Assembly (NCBI GenBank): GCA_012932865.1
Contig: SAXG01000128.1
Location: 1-64,000 of the forward strand
Length of the DNA: 64,000 nucleotides
Source: Amylostereum areolatum
Lineage: Eukaryota; Basidiomycota; Agaricomycetes; Russulales; Stereaceae
Direction: 5' to 3'
This document shows, piece by piece, positions 1 to 11,734 of the stretch (position 1 is the first letter of the stretch; each line of letters opens with the position of its first letter). The notes under the pieces are model-generated. The model was given only the letters and a program-made list of their open reading frames with translations. It had not been told where the DNA came from and made no database searches. A program made the translations under genes and the position numbers.

Positions 1-495
1 GGCAAGAGTCATATGCCACAATGATACGAGAGTGCTCTAAGAGCCATACCTAGCAGTCTATCCCCCTCGGGGACTGCAGCCAAACATTGGGCACTCACCA
101 ATAACTATATACCGCCGTCCAAGCACTGAAGCCTTTGCCCCTTTCAGCATTGCGCCATAGAAGGCTCGGTTTGCCGCGGTCCAGAAAGAACCGTCAGAAG
201 GTTAAACTTGTCCGTCTAACGGGAGGGTCGCATGGGACTGGTGTTATTTTCAGGCGTTTAATGAGCTGGCAACGTTTAATGAGTAGGTCGGTCGGTTGGG
301 AGGTTGAAGGGAGAGGGAACAATTTGGTTAAAGTTCAACGTTGAACATTGAGTTGGCGACGGGACGGACAGCACGGCGCGTAGCCCGGGTTGATGCACCA
401 CCCACTCCCGCGATAAGGGAATCGTGACAAATTGAAAGCAAGACTTCAGGTCAATTCGAATAATACCACGAACAAGATATAAAGTCAGCTCTCCG
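1..495. other. No recognisable gene
   Basis: Only short ORFs are present and I recognise none. I see no repeat that recurs elsewhere in the window. Confidence 0.4.
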
Positions 496-1263
496 TTAGA
501 GAGCTTGTCCGAGTCTATTCCGACCTACAACCAATCCATAGTATTGCCCCGCACCTACTACCAGCCGACCGAGACTTGAATTTGGTTGAGGGTCACGCTG
601 AGTGACATAAGTTAAATAAACATGAAGATGATAAGGAGCAAGACGAGAAGTCGTACCGATGCCTTGGGAAAATGTGCATATGGTCCTCGATGGCAGTATC
701 GTATGCACATTTCTCCCCCTGGGGGGGGGGGCCATTACAAAGCTCCAAATCTTGAACATTATCCCGCGCGCGACGACGAGCGTGTTGAATGTCTTCTTCG
801 ACGAGAACATCCTAAAGGCCTCAGCGATCATACCTTGGACCACGCGGACGGCCATATGATCGAGCCAAGTGTGGGATTGTTGAGGCCTTTCAGCTGCGCT
901 GTTGGCAAGAACTTGCAGCTCTTGAAAGCACATATCCTCCTCGTGGATTATTCTCCTCTGACCGTGTGGGCTCGGGTCCGTCCAATTCACCCAGGTCAAG
1001 GAGCTCTGAGTAGTATTTACTGAGTATCTATTGTCAGCGATGTCGAAACGAAACAACTGAGGAAGGAAACAACTGTACGCTCGTGGCCAAAGAACTTCGA
1101 CTGACGCCGAAGCTTTTGTAGCATCGTCATCTCTTCTTTTCCCATTTTGACGGTGGCCCACATTGTTCTGATACGGTAGATCTGCTGCTGTGCCTTTTCT
1201 CTCTCTTTCGGTCTGAACGCGGGGGAGGAACCATAGTGGAGATGATCGGGGGGAATAACCCAA
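496..1263 (-). CDS. Hypothetical ORF, 255 codons
   Basis: An uninterrupted minus-strand frame of 255 codons with ordinary amino-acid composition (Trp, His and Met throughout). I recognise no domain. It contains a run of 11-12 G on the plus strand near 720-731, which reads as prolines on this strand and weakens the case for a conserved protein. A second minus-strand frame (1017-1274) overlaps it and also looks protein-like, so a frameshifted or spliced gene is possible. It could equally be a chance ORF; no neighbour supports a function. Confidence 0.22.
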   Translation of the reverse strand: MGYSPRSSPLWFLPRVQTERERKGTAADLPYQNNVGHRQNGKRRDDDATKASASVEVLWPRAYSCFLPQLFRFDIADNRYSVNTTQSSLTWVNWTDPSPHGQRRIIHEEDMCFQELQVLANSAAERPQQSHTWLDHMAVRVVQGMIAEAFRMFSSKKTFNTLVVARGIMFKIWSFVMAPPPRGRNVHTILPSRTICTFSQGIGTTSRLAPYHLHVYLTYVTQRDPQPNSSLGRLVVGAGQYYGLVVGRNRLGQAL

Positions 1264-2145
1264 ATGGCAGACAACCTATAAGAGGAGAGCGGGCAACACC
1301 TTTCATTAGCTCATGGTTCTTCTGCCTCTCGTTCGATACTAGTAGAGACTTGTAGGATTTTTAATGGAGCCCATGTTTGAATCGAGGAAGGAGTATGGAG
1401 GTTGATGAAGGAATCGAGGGAGAGGACAAGCTTGTATGCGATTGGGAGTAAGACGTGAAACGAGTTGCGATGTGACCAGACGCGGCGGCATCATGCACCA
1501 CTCGAGTTCAGTCCGCGCGACGCGAAGACTGGTAGCAAAATGAACATATATCGCCACTTACTACCCATCCCACATTCACGACTCCAACAAATCTATCTGT
1601 GTGTACTACCATGCTGCCCCAATCGTTGTGATACATTTCATGGAGATTGTTCCATTTAGTGTCACTCTCCAAATATTAATTTTATTGCTTGTTTCATGCA
1701 TGTTGTGTGCCAACAAACTAATGGGAATTATGATCGTACACGAGGGGAAAGCACTACTACAAATACACAAGATGATGTGGGCAAGGGGGGATACTATGTA
1801 CAACTACACAGAAATGGTGGATGTCAATGTCGAGAACGAACACGGTAAGAGCAGCGGCGAGGGGGAGGACGAGACGATGTGGTTAGACAAGAAAGAAGTG
1901 GGGCAGTCCCGACACCAAAAGCAAGCAGATATTCCATACCCTAACAACAACACAAGCCAAGACCTCTATTTGCCACAGAATAGCGGAGGTTGGGGAACAC
2001 CGTACTAACGCCAACCGGACACGTCTCCAGCTGCGTTCTTAGCACGAAGTAAGATAACAGCCAAAGCGTCGCGTACGGTGTCGAAACCGAAAGCCAATAC
2101 CCGCTATTATGCGCGCATGATGTCTCCCTGCTGAGAGTAAGTTAG
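1264..2145. other. No supported gene
   Basis: Moderately AT-rich. A 135-codon plus-strand ORF (1601-2008) has a hydrophobic start followed by a polar tail, but it matches nothing I know. No repeats seen. Confidence 0.35.
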
Positions 2146-3240
2146 TCAACATATCACGGACACACCTTGATCACTTACCAGCCTTTGAAGATCCCCGGCG
2201 CTGTTGCCTTGACAAGGACATACCACGCACTGAGGCGCGGCCTGCCGCGAGGAGCATCTGCAGGGAGGTGTGTCCCGGGCAGAAGCTGGGTTGTTGTGCC
2301 CCGCACTGGGGGTCCACGGCGTTGGCGGGGGGACGCAGCTGCACACTCGCGGAATGACAGACAGTTGGCTGGAATCCCGGCAAGGGGCGGCAAGATCTTC
2401 GGGGACATTGTGAGTGCCGTTTAGCGGAGTTAGGGTCGATGGTCCTTGGGCGTATACAAAGGAAGGGAGTGGGCCGCGTGCGGGAAAGAGTGCCGTGCTG
2501 GGCCTTGCAAAACTGTGGGACTGCGATGGCGGATAGAGCGGCTTGAACATGCTGGAGGAAGCGCAGCATGGCTTGGTTGGGCGTTTGTGGCGGAGAGCGG
2601 AGGGGGACAATGATGGAATGACTGGGGGTCTGCAAAACAGACGTCACCTGGTTCGACCGAAGGCCGTAAGGGCGCGTTGGCGGCGTCTTGAGGGCTGTGA
2701 AGGTGGAGGGGGACCTGTTGAGCTCAGATACGAGCAAAGTGTGTTCGCGCATTAAGAAAAAACATGCGTGGCGCCGCGTGAGAATATTAATACGAGGGCG
2801 AGAGCACTTACGTCCGCAAATGGAACCCCTTGCCCAAGGCGTACACCTGGCCCCGCTGGATGGCGTGCCAGAAGAGTCCTGGCCTGGCGAACTCGTTCCA
2901 CCTTTTTCTGACGAGCACGGCGTGGTGGAGCCAAAGCCCGCAATGCGCCCATGCCATCGCTCTAGAAGATCGTTATTACGGATGTCGCGAGTGTATGAGG
3001 AATGAACCTACTTGCCGCAAGGACCAGTCTCGAAGCCCCTCAGGACGCGTTGTAGACCTCGGATCATCGTCCTCGTCCTCCTTATCCGACCAGCTGAACT
3101 CTTCCTCTGAGACTCTCGTCGTCCGGGCCTGTTGAGGCGGCGTGGGCGCAGGTGCGCTCGCCTCTTCTTGCCGACAAAGAGATTCAATAAGAAACTGGCG
3201 GAAGCAATTGCCTCCGTTCTCATTTCTCGACAGGGGCAGC
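2146..3240 (-). other. Possible decayed spliced gene, minus strand
   Basis: Three minus-strand segments look coding but do not join in one frame. One is acidic (near 3020-3200, with a run of Ser, Asp and Glu). One is aromatic-rich (near 2820-2960). One is long and open (2171-2752). Plausible splice signals on the minus strand are a GTAAGT donor near 2811 and a GTAGGT donor near 3015, each followed by an AG. The phases do not agree, so I regard this as a decayed gene or the 3' flank of the KDZ element. I recognise no family. Confidence 0.2.
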
Positions 3241-3241
3241 C

Positions 3242-3584
3242 TTGCCGGTGTCTTTAAACTGCATTGGGGCTAGCGAGGGGCGGCGGGAGGGGGAGTTCAG
3301 GGGGAAGTGGGGCGAGAGCGAGGGCGAGCGAGGGCGAGGGGGGCCTGCGAGGTTCTTATTGATCGGGACCCATGTTCAGAGATGTTCACACGCTGGGGGC
3401 ACAAGGTTGATAAACGACATCATAGAAGATACAGCAGTAGATAAAGAACAGATAAGTACATTAGATAGTCGCCGCCCTCAAGCGCATCGCTAAGTGAAAC
3501 CTATGCTCGTAGAACTCCTCGTGGCCAAGTCCCCCCTCATCGCCTGCGTCCGCCTCCACGATACTCATTGTCGACTACCCGAAC
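3242..3584. other. Purine-rich low-complexity stretch and flank
   Basis: GAGGGCGAGCGAGGGCG-like repeats lie around 3290-3345. No gene is supported. The sequence lies just 3' of the last recognisable KDZ-like segment. Confidence 0.35.
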
Positions 3585-6268
3585 ATTCACAGGCTGCCAA
3601 CCAGTGAATCCTGGAAGCTTGTGAGCTTCTTGAGTTGGGTTCGGTGTTGGTCGTTGAGAATCCGACAACGGACGGCGTGAGGTGAAGGTTGTCCTGCTAG
3701 GAAAGGATCCGTGGCAAACAAGGTGTTCGCTCGCTTAATGAGCCCGCATCCGTAGTCGATCTATGCTTGAAGACGACGCGCCTCAAGTTGCAACGTACGA
3801 GCTCTCCTTGGCGTGGAGAAGCTTGAAGTATTTGTTGGCCGTGTCGCGATTGACGAGTGATGCCCACTCTTGTTGAGGATATCATGGCGTGACTCTTTGA
3901 GAAACAACCTCCCCCAGCACTGTAGCTCGTATAGCTGATCGTAGCGGAGCGGTTCGCGAGGGGGGGTTTGTAGCGGTGCAAGTTTGTTGTACTTGTCCAG
4001 TGCGCTGGATGCTGCGGATCGTTAATGATAGCGGATGCGATGTGCTTGCGTTGCTTATAGCTGGTAATAAAGAAATAAGACAGACTGTAAAGAAAATGAA
4101 GCACTAACTCACAAGTCGCCGCAAGGTTGGCCTTGGATAACTCGAAGAACTCTGGACATAACCTCTCACCTCTTCAAGCACGCGGATGTACGCCCGCCTC
4201 TGTTTGTACTATTCTATCTCCTTGTACTCCGGAGTTGAGGGTCCAATGTTCTCTCCAGACCGAGGCGCCGTCAAGATCATCCGTGACGGATTTGCGATTT
4301 GAGCTGTTGAGCGTGGCCTTGCGTTCGTGTTCGGCAAGCGCCACTTTGCGGCTCGCTCGATTAGCTGTGGGGTCGTGGCGAAGTCCGAGAGACGTTGAGG
4401 TTGAGGACTTGAACAGAAGATATTTGGTTGAAGTCAGCCCTGTAAATTGATCAATAAACAAGTTGTGAAAGGCTGTGGGGATGGAACATACTTTGCATCG
4501 CTAAGACTTGGAGGGCCTCGACGTAGGACGCACGAGAGGCGTCGACTTCAGGCTCAGCCTTGAGAGACTGGAGGTATGATTTCTCGCCATGCCATGTTTG
4601 AAGTCCTTCTCGTCAAAATTGTGAGACATCTTGAGAGGACTCGAGCTCTGCCGGGTTCTCCATTACGACTTCAGGGCAGCGCGGGTAGTTGTCAAATATA
4701 AAAATGCCTGGATCTCAGTTGTCAGATAATGAGTAAACACGAAGGCAGAGGGCTTACTAAGTTCGCGTAATTATCTTCATCCCACTGCTGAGATGAAGGT
4801 GGATGGCTTGATGCCAGTGAAAGTAGCTGGCGTGTCGGACGCCCCCGCGCTACACGATTGAGACTTGCATATTGACGTTCGCAGCCCTCGAAGTCTTCAT
4901 CCCGACGCCGGGCTGGAAGACGGGGTGGTACGAGAGGATGCACTCGCGCTTGTGCTGGTATCATGGAAAGCATGACATTGAGTTGGAGGTGGAGTTGGTC
5001 CGCGCGCTCAGCGAGGGGTGGTATGAACTGTGGCGTCCATAGAGCACCCGATATGTAGCCGATTGCTTGGTGCTCCCCGAGGTCGTCCATGATCTTGTCA
5101 ACAATGGTGAGTGCGTACTTAGCCCTGGTACACATAATTAGTGCAAGATCAGAGCATGCATGCCAGAGAATACTCACTGTTCCCCGTTTGGACCATCTCC
5201 TCTGCATTTCGCACATGCCGTGTCGGCAGATGCAGTAAAGATAACCGTCTGGTCGAACATCTCTGTTGCTGGTGGTGTTGTGTGTCTGCATTCGTCATTG
5301 TCCACGTATCGTAAATGGCCAAATGCGCTGTTCGCCGTCGGGTTGCTGGGGCGTGGGCTTTTCTTCGCGTGACTGTGAACCTGTCGGCAAATCGGTTGAC
5401 GTCGGTAGGGTCGATAAAGTAATGGCTTTGAAAAGTTTGGGGCTCGTTCTTGCCTACGGAGAGAAGGCGCGCTTCTGGGAATTATTGCCGTCCATTGTGT
5501 GTGCATACGCGCAGGTATTAGCGGAGGCTCGTCCTCCTGCTGTGGTGTTCGTTAGGATTAGTCCGCTGAACGAGGCAAGCACGTACCTCGAAAGCCAACA
5601 GCAGGGGCAGCCGTACTTGACGCGCCATTCCGGGCCTCGTTCCAGGACCTGGTTAAGCTTTTTTGTCAAGGTGGTTCTGCATGGGACATAGGCATCGAAC
5701 GCGCGGGAGAGGTTCTGAATGGTGGATACATATCTTATCTATTTAGTGTTAGAATCATCCTATAGATAATTGAGAATACTTACTGAGTGCATAGCACAAA
5801 GGGACTTCGCAAGCTTTGGATGCGTTCGAGGCTGCCGCCGTCGAGATTGATAAACGATGTTCGGCGCTGTCGGGGTAACGCCAGTAGCCCGACGCGTGCA
5901 AGGGACACAATGGCCTCTTCTTCCGGAGCTTGAACAATGATTTGGGGGCAAATCTCTACCGGTCGTGTGAGCGAGCATTCAACCGTAAGCTAGTAGCAAT
6001 GACATACAGGTAAGTCCTATTTCTAGGATCGTGAATGTCGAGCCAGCGGAAGGGCGCGCGCTTGCAGCCGCGTCGGTCGCTATGTCCTCTTCGGCGCTGG
6101 GAGTGTCGTCGGAATACCTCCACCGTAAGTATGCTTGCACGATTTTCGGGGTGAGTATGATCTACTCAGACGCCATGCGCAGCTGCCACTGAGGACGCGG
6201 GTTGCGATGGTTGACTGAGCGAACATCCCCTCCGAAAAGCCTGCATGAAATGTGTGTGAGGAAGGCAT
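3585..6268 (-). pseudogene. KDZ transposase pseudogene, main catalytic part (segment 3 of 3)
   Basis: Minus-strand pieces follow the order of basidiomycete Kyakuja-Dileera-Zisupton (KDZ) transposases with CxC domains. First is a 'FRWLDIHDP'-like patch near 6030. Next is an N-terminal helical region (5760-5940) and a Trp-Arg/Cys-Pro-x-Cys patch ending in 'MDGNNSQKR' (5460-5690). Then come 'KYALTIVDKIMDDLG' (~5090), 'EDFEGCERQYASLNRVARG' (~4850) and, towards the C terminus, 'PEFFELSKANLAATC' (~4115) and 'KYNKLAPLQTPPREPLRYD' (~3970). Short introns with good signals are visible, for example 5125-5177 (GTGAGT...CAG), which splices the frame to give G-E-Q-A-K-Y-A. Frames switch several times: a CA dinucleotide slip precedes 'MDGNN', and there are in-frame TAG codons near 4215 and 3740. 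No intact protein is therefore possible. Its N-terminal exons lie beyond two LTR insertions, at 13363-13499 and 18665-18988. Confidence 0.85.
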
Positions 6269-6688
6269 TGTCAGAAACGCAGTTTATGAGACCGATGAAC
6301 CGCCTAAGTCGCGACGATGGGAGGAGCGAGAAGAAAATAGATTCGAGAGTGCCGGGGTCTAGGGTAGTGCAACATGCGCTGCAGTACCGTATGACGAGAT
6401 GGACAGTCTGAGGAAAAGGGAAAAGGGATACTGTCCTTATATACAAGTGGGAACGATGGTGCGATGCGATGCGATAGTGGTGCGAGCGGGGGGAACAATA
6501 AGAAAGGAGTCATGGGGAGGAGGACGGAAGTCCGGAGCAATGATGTCATAGATAAGGATGCGGAACACCGTTCGGAAGTCCGGGCAATGACGTCTTTGGA
6601 GCATGTGATGCAAAGGAAAGTCATGTGCCGTGATGCGTCGCGTGTACAAGGTCTGCAAACAAAGAAAGAAATGGAGCGATCCGTGACA
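6269..6688 (-). repeat. 3' LTR of gypsy copy 1
   Basis: 420 bp, TGTCAGAAAC...CCGTGACA on the plus strand, about 98% identical to 12943-13362. The pol reading frame runs into it and stops at 6621. Confidence 0.95.
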
Positions 6689-9600
6689 TTACCCCCCCTT
6701 TAAGACGTGCTTTCGCCTGGAGCGCGATGTCATCTGCAAGGGTGGATGCGAGAAAATCGTCAAAGGAGATGCCGAGGGAACGCACAGGGCAGGGCGCATT
6801 TGGATGGCGCTTGTGGAAAGCGTCAATCATGTCGGTAACCTTTGAGAGCGACGAACGTGGGAGCCAGGTGTTTTCGGAGTCAGGATAGCCGGCCCACTTG
6901 ACGAGGTACTGAATACCTTTCTTGTTACGAGTTGGTTTAGAGTCGACAATGTCTTCAACGTCGTATTCTTCTTCATCGTCAATGAGGTCTGGTGGCGGCT
7001 GTTCATAATTTGGCCCGTGAGCGGCTGTCTCCTTGTACGCGGTGAGCAGCGAGGCATGGAAGACTGGATGGATTCGCCACGTCTTCGGCAGCTTCAAGCG
7101 GTAGTTGACTGGGCTGATGACGTCAATGATTTCGAAGGGTCCAAATCGTTTGGCAGCAAGCTTAGCTTTCGGTCTCGTCGTCTTCAGATTTTTGCCTTCT
7201 AGCCATACTTTGTCTCCGACGGCAAACTGCGTTGATTCGCTGACCGTGTCGCCATTGTAGTGCTTCATCAAGTCTGATGTGAGGGCAAGGCTGGCCTTGA
7301 TCTCCTGTCGGACTTCTTCAAGTTGACGGAGGCGTTCTTCAACTGCGGGGACCTTTGAGGACGGGTTTACGGATGGGTACATTTTCGGGAGGAAGCCGTA
7401 GAGGACTTCAACGGGAGCCTTTCCAGTAGCTGCATGGGTGCGAGAGTTGTGAGAAAACTCGAAGAAGGGCAACCACTTCACCCAGTCGTCTTGACGGTAG
7501 TTGCAGAATACTCGCAGAAACTGCTCGAGGTTCTGGTTCTCGCGTTCGGTTTGGCCGTCTGTCTGTGGGTGATACGCTGTGCTGAGGGCGGACTTGATCC
7601 CGAGCTTCTTGTTGAGTGTACGCATCACCTGTCCAGCAAATTGGGGTCCGCGATCCGAGATGATCTTGTCTGCTAAGCCGTAGTGTCGGTATACCTTATC
7701 GAAGAGAATGTCGGCCGTGCCATCGCTGGTGATCTTCGTTGTACATGGGGTGGTAACCACCATCTTGGTGAGGCGATCGACCACGACATTGACGGCGTTA
7801 TAGCCTTCGCAGTCAGGGAGTTCGACAATGAAGTCGGTGGAGATGACGCCAAATGGTCAATCGGGTACTTCGTTTGGGATCATGTCGACGTGGGGTCGGC
7901 TGCTCTGTGTCTTCGTCGACTGGCAGGTTGCGCATCCTGCTACAAAGTCGCGGACAAAGACAGACATGCCAGGCCACCAATATTCACGACTCACAAGCTC
8001 GTAAGTCTTGAAGCGACCGGGGTGTCCAGCCAGGGGCGATTCATGGTACATTTTGACAATGTCGCGTCGCAACTCATCATCTGTAGGGACATATACCTTT
8101 CCTCTGAACAGGACCAGGCCTTCTTCGTAGTTCCACTCTTGAAGGTTCTTGACGAGTGTACGTGGTCCGTTTCGTAAGATGGCGTCCAGGGCTTGAACGC
8201 CCTCGATGTCCTTGGTTTTGCAGTCGCGGATACGTCGTCGGAGTTCGACATCACCGAGGGAGGTTACCGCTCCTGGCCTTGTTGCGCGTACTTGGAAGTA
8301 CTTGGGGTCAAGCAAGACGCGCTCCTTGTTGTCGTTTTCAACACCATCCTTGTGATCGGGTTGTCGAGACATTGGATCCGGGCGGTGGGAAATTCCTGGT
8401 TTATGAACGAGCGAGAAGTCAAATCGAGTGAGGAATAGAGCCCAACGTGCCTGTCGGCGGCTCAGCTTCTGTGCCGTCTTGAAGTGCTCCAGGTTCTTGT
8501 GATCTGTCCGGATTTCGACGGTGTCGGGGGCGCCTTCGAGGTAGTGGCGCCAGGCTTCAAGCGCACGGATGATCGCAAGTAGCTCCTTGTCGTAGATGTC
8601 GTAGATGTGTTCCGGTTCCGATAGGGCCTTGGACAGATACGCCACCGGATGCCAGTGGTCGTCGTCGCTTTTCTGCGAGAGTATACCTCCGGTAGCAAAG
8701 TCCGAGGCATCGACTTCAACGAGGTAAGGTTTCTTCCGGTCAGGCATGACCAGGACGGGGGAGGAGGTAAACACAGCTTTTAGTGCGTCAAACACAGTTT
8801 GGCAGTCTGTCGACCAGTTCCACGTACAGTCCTTCTTTGTCAGGTCAAACAGGGGTTGTGCGACCTTGGAGAAGTCCTTGATGAAATGTCGGTAGAAGTT
8901 GCCAAAGCCGAGGAAGGATTGCACGTCTTTGACCGTTCGTGGTGTTGGCCAGTCCTGAATACCTGCTACCTTGACGGGGTCCATAGCGATCTTGTCGTGC
9001 GAGATGATGAGTCCAAGGTATTCAACGGAGTCTTGCTCGAAGACACATTTCTCCGGTTTGGGGAAGAGGTCGTTGTCTTGCAAATGTTGCAGAACCTGCC
9101 GCACTATGGCACGGTGTTCGTCCATGGTGCAAGTGAACACCAAGATGTCGTCCATGTAGATAATGACCTTGCCCAAGTTGATGAGATCCTTGAACAGTTC
9201 ATTCATCATTGCCTGAAACGTTGCAGGGGAGTTCATAAGCCCGAAAAACATCACCGTAGGTTCAAAGAGACCATGATTCGTCTTGAACGCAGCCTTCCAC
9301 TTGTTGCCTTCCTTGATGCGGACATTGTTGTAGCCCCAGCGAACATCCATCTTGGAGAAGATCTTTGCACCTTTGAGACGGTCGACAATTTCAGAGATCA
9401 GTGGCAAGGGGTATTCATTCTTGACAGTGCCCTTGTTTAATTCTCGATAGTCCTGTACGGGACGCAGCTTTCCATCTTTTTTCTTCACAAAGAAGAACGG
9501 ACTCGCCTGAGGTGACTTCGATGGGCGGATATAGCCCTTCTTCAGGTGGTCGTCGAGGAAGGTGTCGAGTTCGATCTGCTCGGAAGGTGAGAGGGGGTAG

Positions 9601-10595
9601 ATTTTGCACGGTTTGGGTTCAAAGCCGTCTTTCATGTCGATAGCATGGTCCCATGGTCGTCGGTCAGGCAGTCGCTCGGAGGTTTTTTTGTCGAATACAG
9701 GCGCGAAGTCGCGGTACGGTGGGGGGACTAAGTCTTCAAAGGTTTGCGGGTGTGCGTTCTCTTTTGAATGCTCTGCAAGCTCTTGCGCTTTTGTAAAGCC
9801 CGCGCGGATGGGTATTGCATCTGGATTAGGACCACCGGTTTCAGGGAGAATTCCGGCGCGGCGTAGTTCATTGATCTCCCAGTCTCGGAATACCATGGGC
9901 CGCTCGTCGTCGTCTTCAGTGAAGAGTCGTGCGGGTAGAGGGGAGCGATGGACCGTACGGACGCGAACACCTTTGACTCTGCGTGCAGGAATAACATAAG
10001 TGGGGACTGGGGTCCAGGACACATATGTCGGCTCTGGGAAGGGATCGTCCAGAACGAGAGGTGTCCTCGGGGTTTTACCTGCTTCAACCTTACACTGTGA
10101 TTGGGCCAATGATGGTCTCCGTAGCTTGGTTGCGAGGTTTGTCACAGGAGGTTTGGACAGAGTGCATGAGGGGGGGCAGCGGAGCATGTCAACACGGTCT
10201 CGTTGCCAGTCTATGGTGGGGTTGTGCTCATCGAGCCAGTCTGTTCCAAGGATCATGTCATGATCGCCGATGTCGGTGATGAAGAACTCAGCTTCTTCCT
10301 CATGGTACGCCTTTGAATCTTGCGAGTATATCCGGATCCGCTGGGTCGTTGTGTCGCGTACCCAGCCCATGATGTTCTCGGTGCCGTCCACATTACGCAT
10401 GGGGAACGGGTTTTCTAGTTTTCTTGTGGTGAGCTTCTTGCGTTCGGCGAAGCTTCGGTTCAGGATAATTCCTTCTGCGCCGCTATCAAGCAGCGCTTCT
10501 GCGTCGATTTCTCTTTTGGTAACTCGTCCGATCAGCTTGACTTTGAGCGTGATCGATGGTGTTTGCCTGTTCTTGGTGACAGTAGACAGATACAA
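6621..10595 (-). pseudogene. Gypsy copy 1 pol: protease, RT, RNase H, integrase, chromodomain
   Basis: A polyprotein frame broken once, by TGA at 7857-7859. The first part (912 codons, 10595-7857) has a retropepsin-like 'LLDSGAEG'. RT follows with '[15 protein letters not shown]' and the catalytic YMDD (about 9147-9158). RNase H has 'DASDFATGG', and the HHCC zinc module of integrase ends with 'CATCQ'. After the TGA the frame resumes in the integrase core (D from 'STDF', 'SDRGPQF', E from 'QTERENQN') and the GPY/F module ('FGPFEIIDVI'). A C-terminal chromodomain follows ('QYLVKWAGYPDSENTWLP'). The homologous position in gypsy copy 2 (39385) reads CGA, so this stop is a single C-to-T change at a CpG. 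The family inserts cDNA into chromatin, and chromodomains of chromoviruses are thought to direct targeting. The last codons lie inside the 3' LTR. Non-functional in cis as it stands. Confidence 0.95.
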
Positions 10596-10708
10596 ACACG
10601 GGGGATACGACTACTCACAGGTATGCATGGATGATAATACAGCGAAACGATTCGACGATGATACCAAAAGTCCTTTGCCTCCACCAGATGACACGACTGG
10701 GGGGCATT

Positions 10709-11734
10709 TCAAAAATCCTGCGATTCCAGGATGTCCTTCAACAGCGCTACTGCCTGCTCCTTGCCTTCCGTGTCCAGATCCTTCAGCTGGCGAGTGATCG
10801 CCGCAATGGTTTTGGATGGGTTGGGAGCTGCTTTTGCAGTGGACGGAGCCGTGTTCGTCGGCAGGGGAGGGGCCTTGGACCCAGTCTCTACTGCGCCCAC
10901 CTGTCGCGCGCTCGAGTCGCGGTTGGGGAAGTCGCGAGAGACGTGACCGGCTTGTCGACACATGAAGCACTTGCCTTCGCGCATCATCTTTGCGCGCTCG
11001 TCGTCCGTCAGCTTTGCAGGGCGGGTCGAGGTGTTGGTGAAGGCGCCGACTCGGCGCGACGAGGAGTCGTTGGTCGAACTGTTCGAGGTGAGCGCGACAG
11101 CCCCCTTGGACTGACTGCTCTTCCTCTCCGGGTTCTCTTCGAGCCACTGGTGGTTGATGCGGCGGGCGCGCTCCTTCCACTCCGCGAGCTTGGTGGGGAA
11201 TGGGTACGACCGGGCCACCTGCTTGCCGAGGTCACGCTGAAGTCCCTTCTTGAAAAAGTGGATTAGCGCCTCGTCGTCGTACGCTGACATGGTTGCCAGC
11301 ATCTCAAACTCGGTGATAAAGTCAGTGACGTCCCGGGTAGTCATTGCGAGCTCGTTGATCTTACGCTGAGCCTCTATCTTCGGATCGACGGGCATGAAGT
11401 CTTTGCCAAACCTCTCGAAGAGCTCTTTGTAGGAGCTATAGTGGAGTGTTGGGGGCGTGGGGTCGAGGGTTTCGGCGTCTTCCTTCTCGTCTTCGTCGGC
11501 GAAGAGTTCCATGCGGTGATGCGTGGCCCAGGCTTTCGCCGTGTCGTCCTCCATCAGGCTGAGGAGGAGCATCATCTTGGCGTCATCTGTGGCATAAACA
11601 TCCTTGTTAACGCGCAGGAACATGCGGAGCTCGAGGGAGAACCGGAGGGTGTCGCGTCTATCGCCTTTGAATGGCTTTGGCTTGGGGCCGATCTCCCGCT
11701 TGGAGACGGCAGGTTTGGATTCGGCGTCGGACAT
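10709..11734 (-). CDS. Gypsy copy 1 Gag
   Basis: 341 codons from the ATG at 11734. The N-terminal half has the Ty3/gypsy Gag pattern ('PKPFKGDRRDTLRFSLELR', 'WATHHRMELF'). A CCHC-type knuckle follows near residue 256, 'CFMCRQAGHVSRDF', in which the fourth ligand (Cys) is replaced by Phe; copy 2 keeps the Cys. Gag would package the RNA in cytoplasmic particles, and this change should weaken nucleic-acid binding. The same frame is open upstream to a TAG at 12221-12223 without any Met, so the start could lie further upstream or translation may be continuous with the leader ORF. The pol frame begins about 110 nt downstream in another frame. Confidence 0.85.
   Translation of the reverse strand: MSDAESKPAVSKREIGPKPKPFKGDRRDTLRFSLELRMFLRVNKDVYATDDAKMMLLLSLMEDDTAKAWATHHRMELFADEDEKEDAETLDPTPPTLHYSSYKELFERFGKDFMPVDPKIEAQRKINELAMTTRDVTDFITEFEMLATMSAYDDEALIHFFKKGLQRDLGKQVARSYPFPTKLAEWKERARRINHQWLEENPERKSSQSKGAVALTSNSSTNDSSSRRVGAFTNTSTRPAKLTDDERAKMMREGKCFMCRQAGHVSRDFPNRDSSARQVGAVETGSKAPPLPTNTAPSTAKAAPNPSKTIAAITRQLKDLDTEGKEQAVALLKDILESQDF

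Noticed and set aside
7434..10797. Plus-strand ORFs across gypsy pol (for example 8799-9440, 10270-10797)
   Set aside because: Shadows of the minus-strand pol and gag frames.
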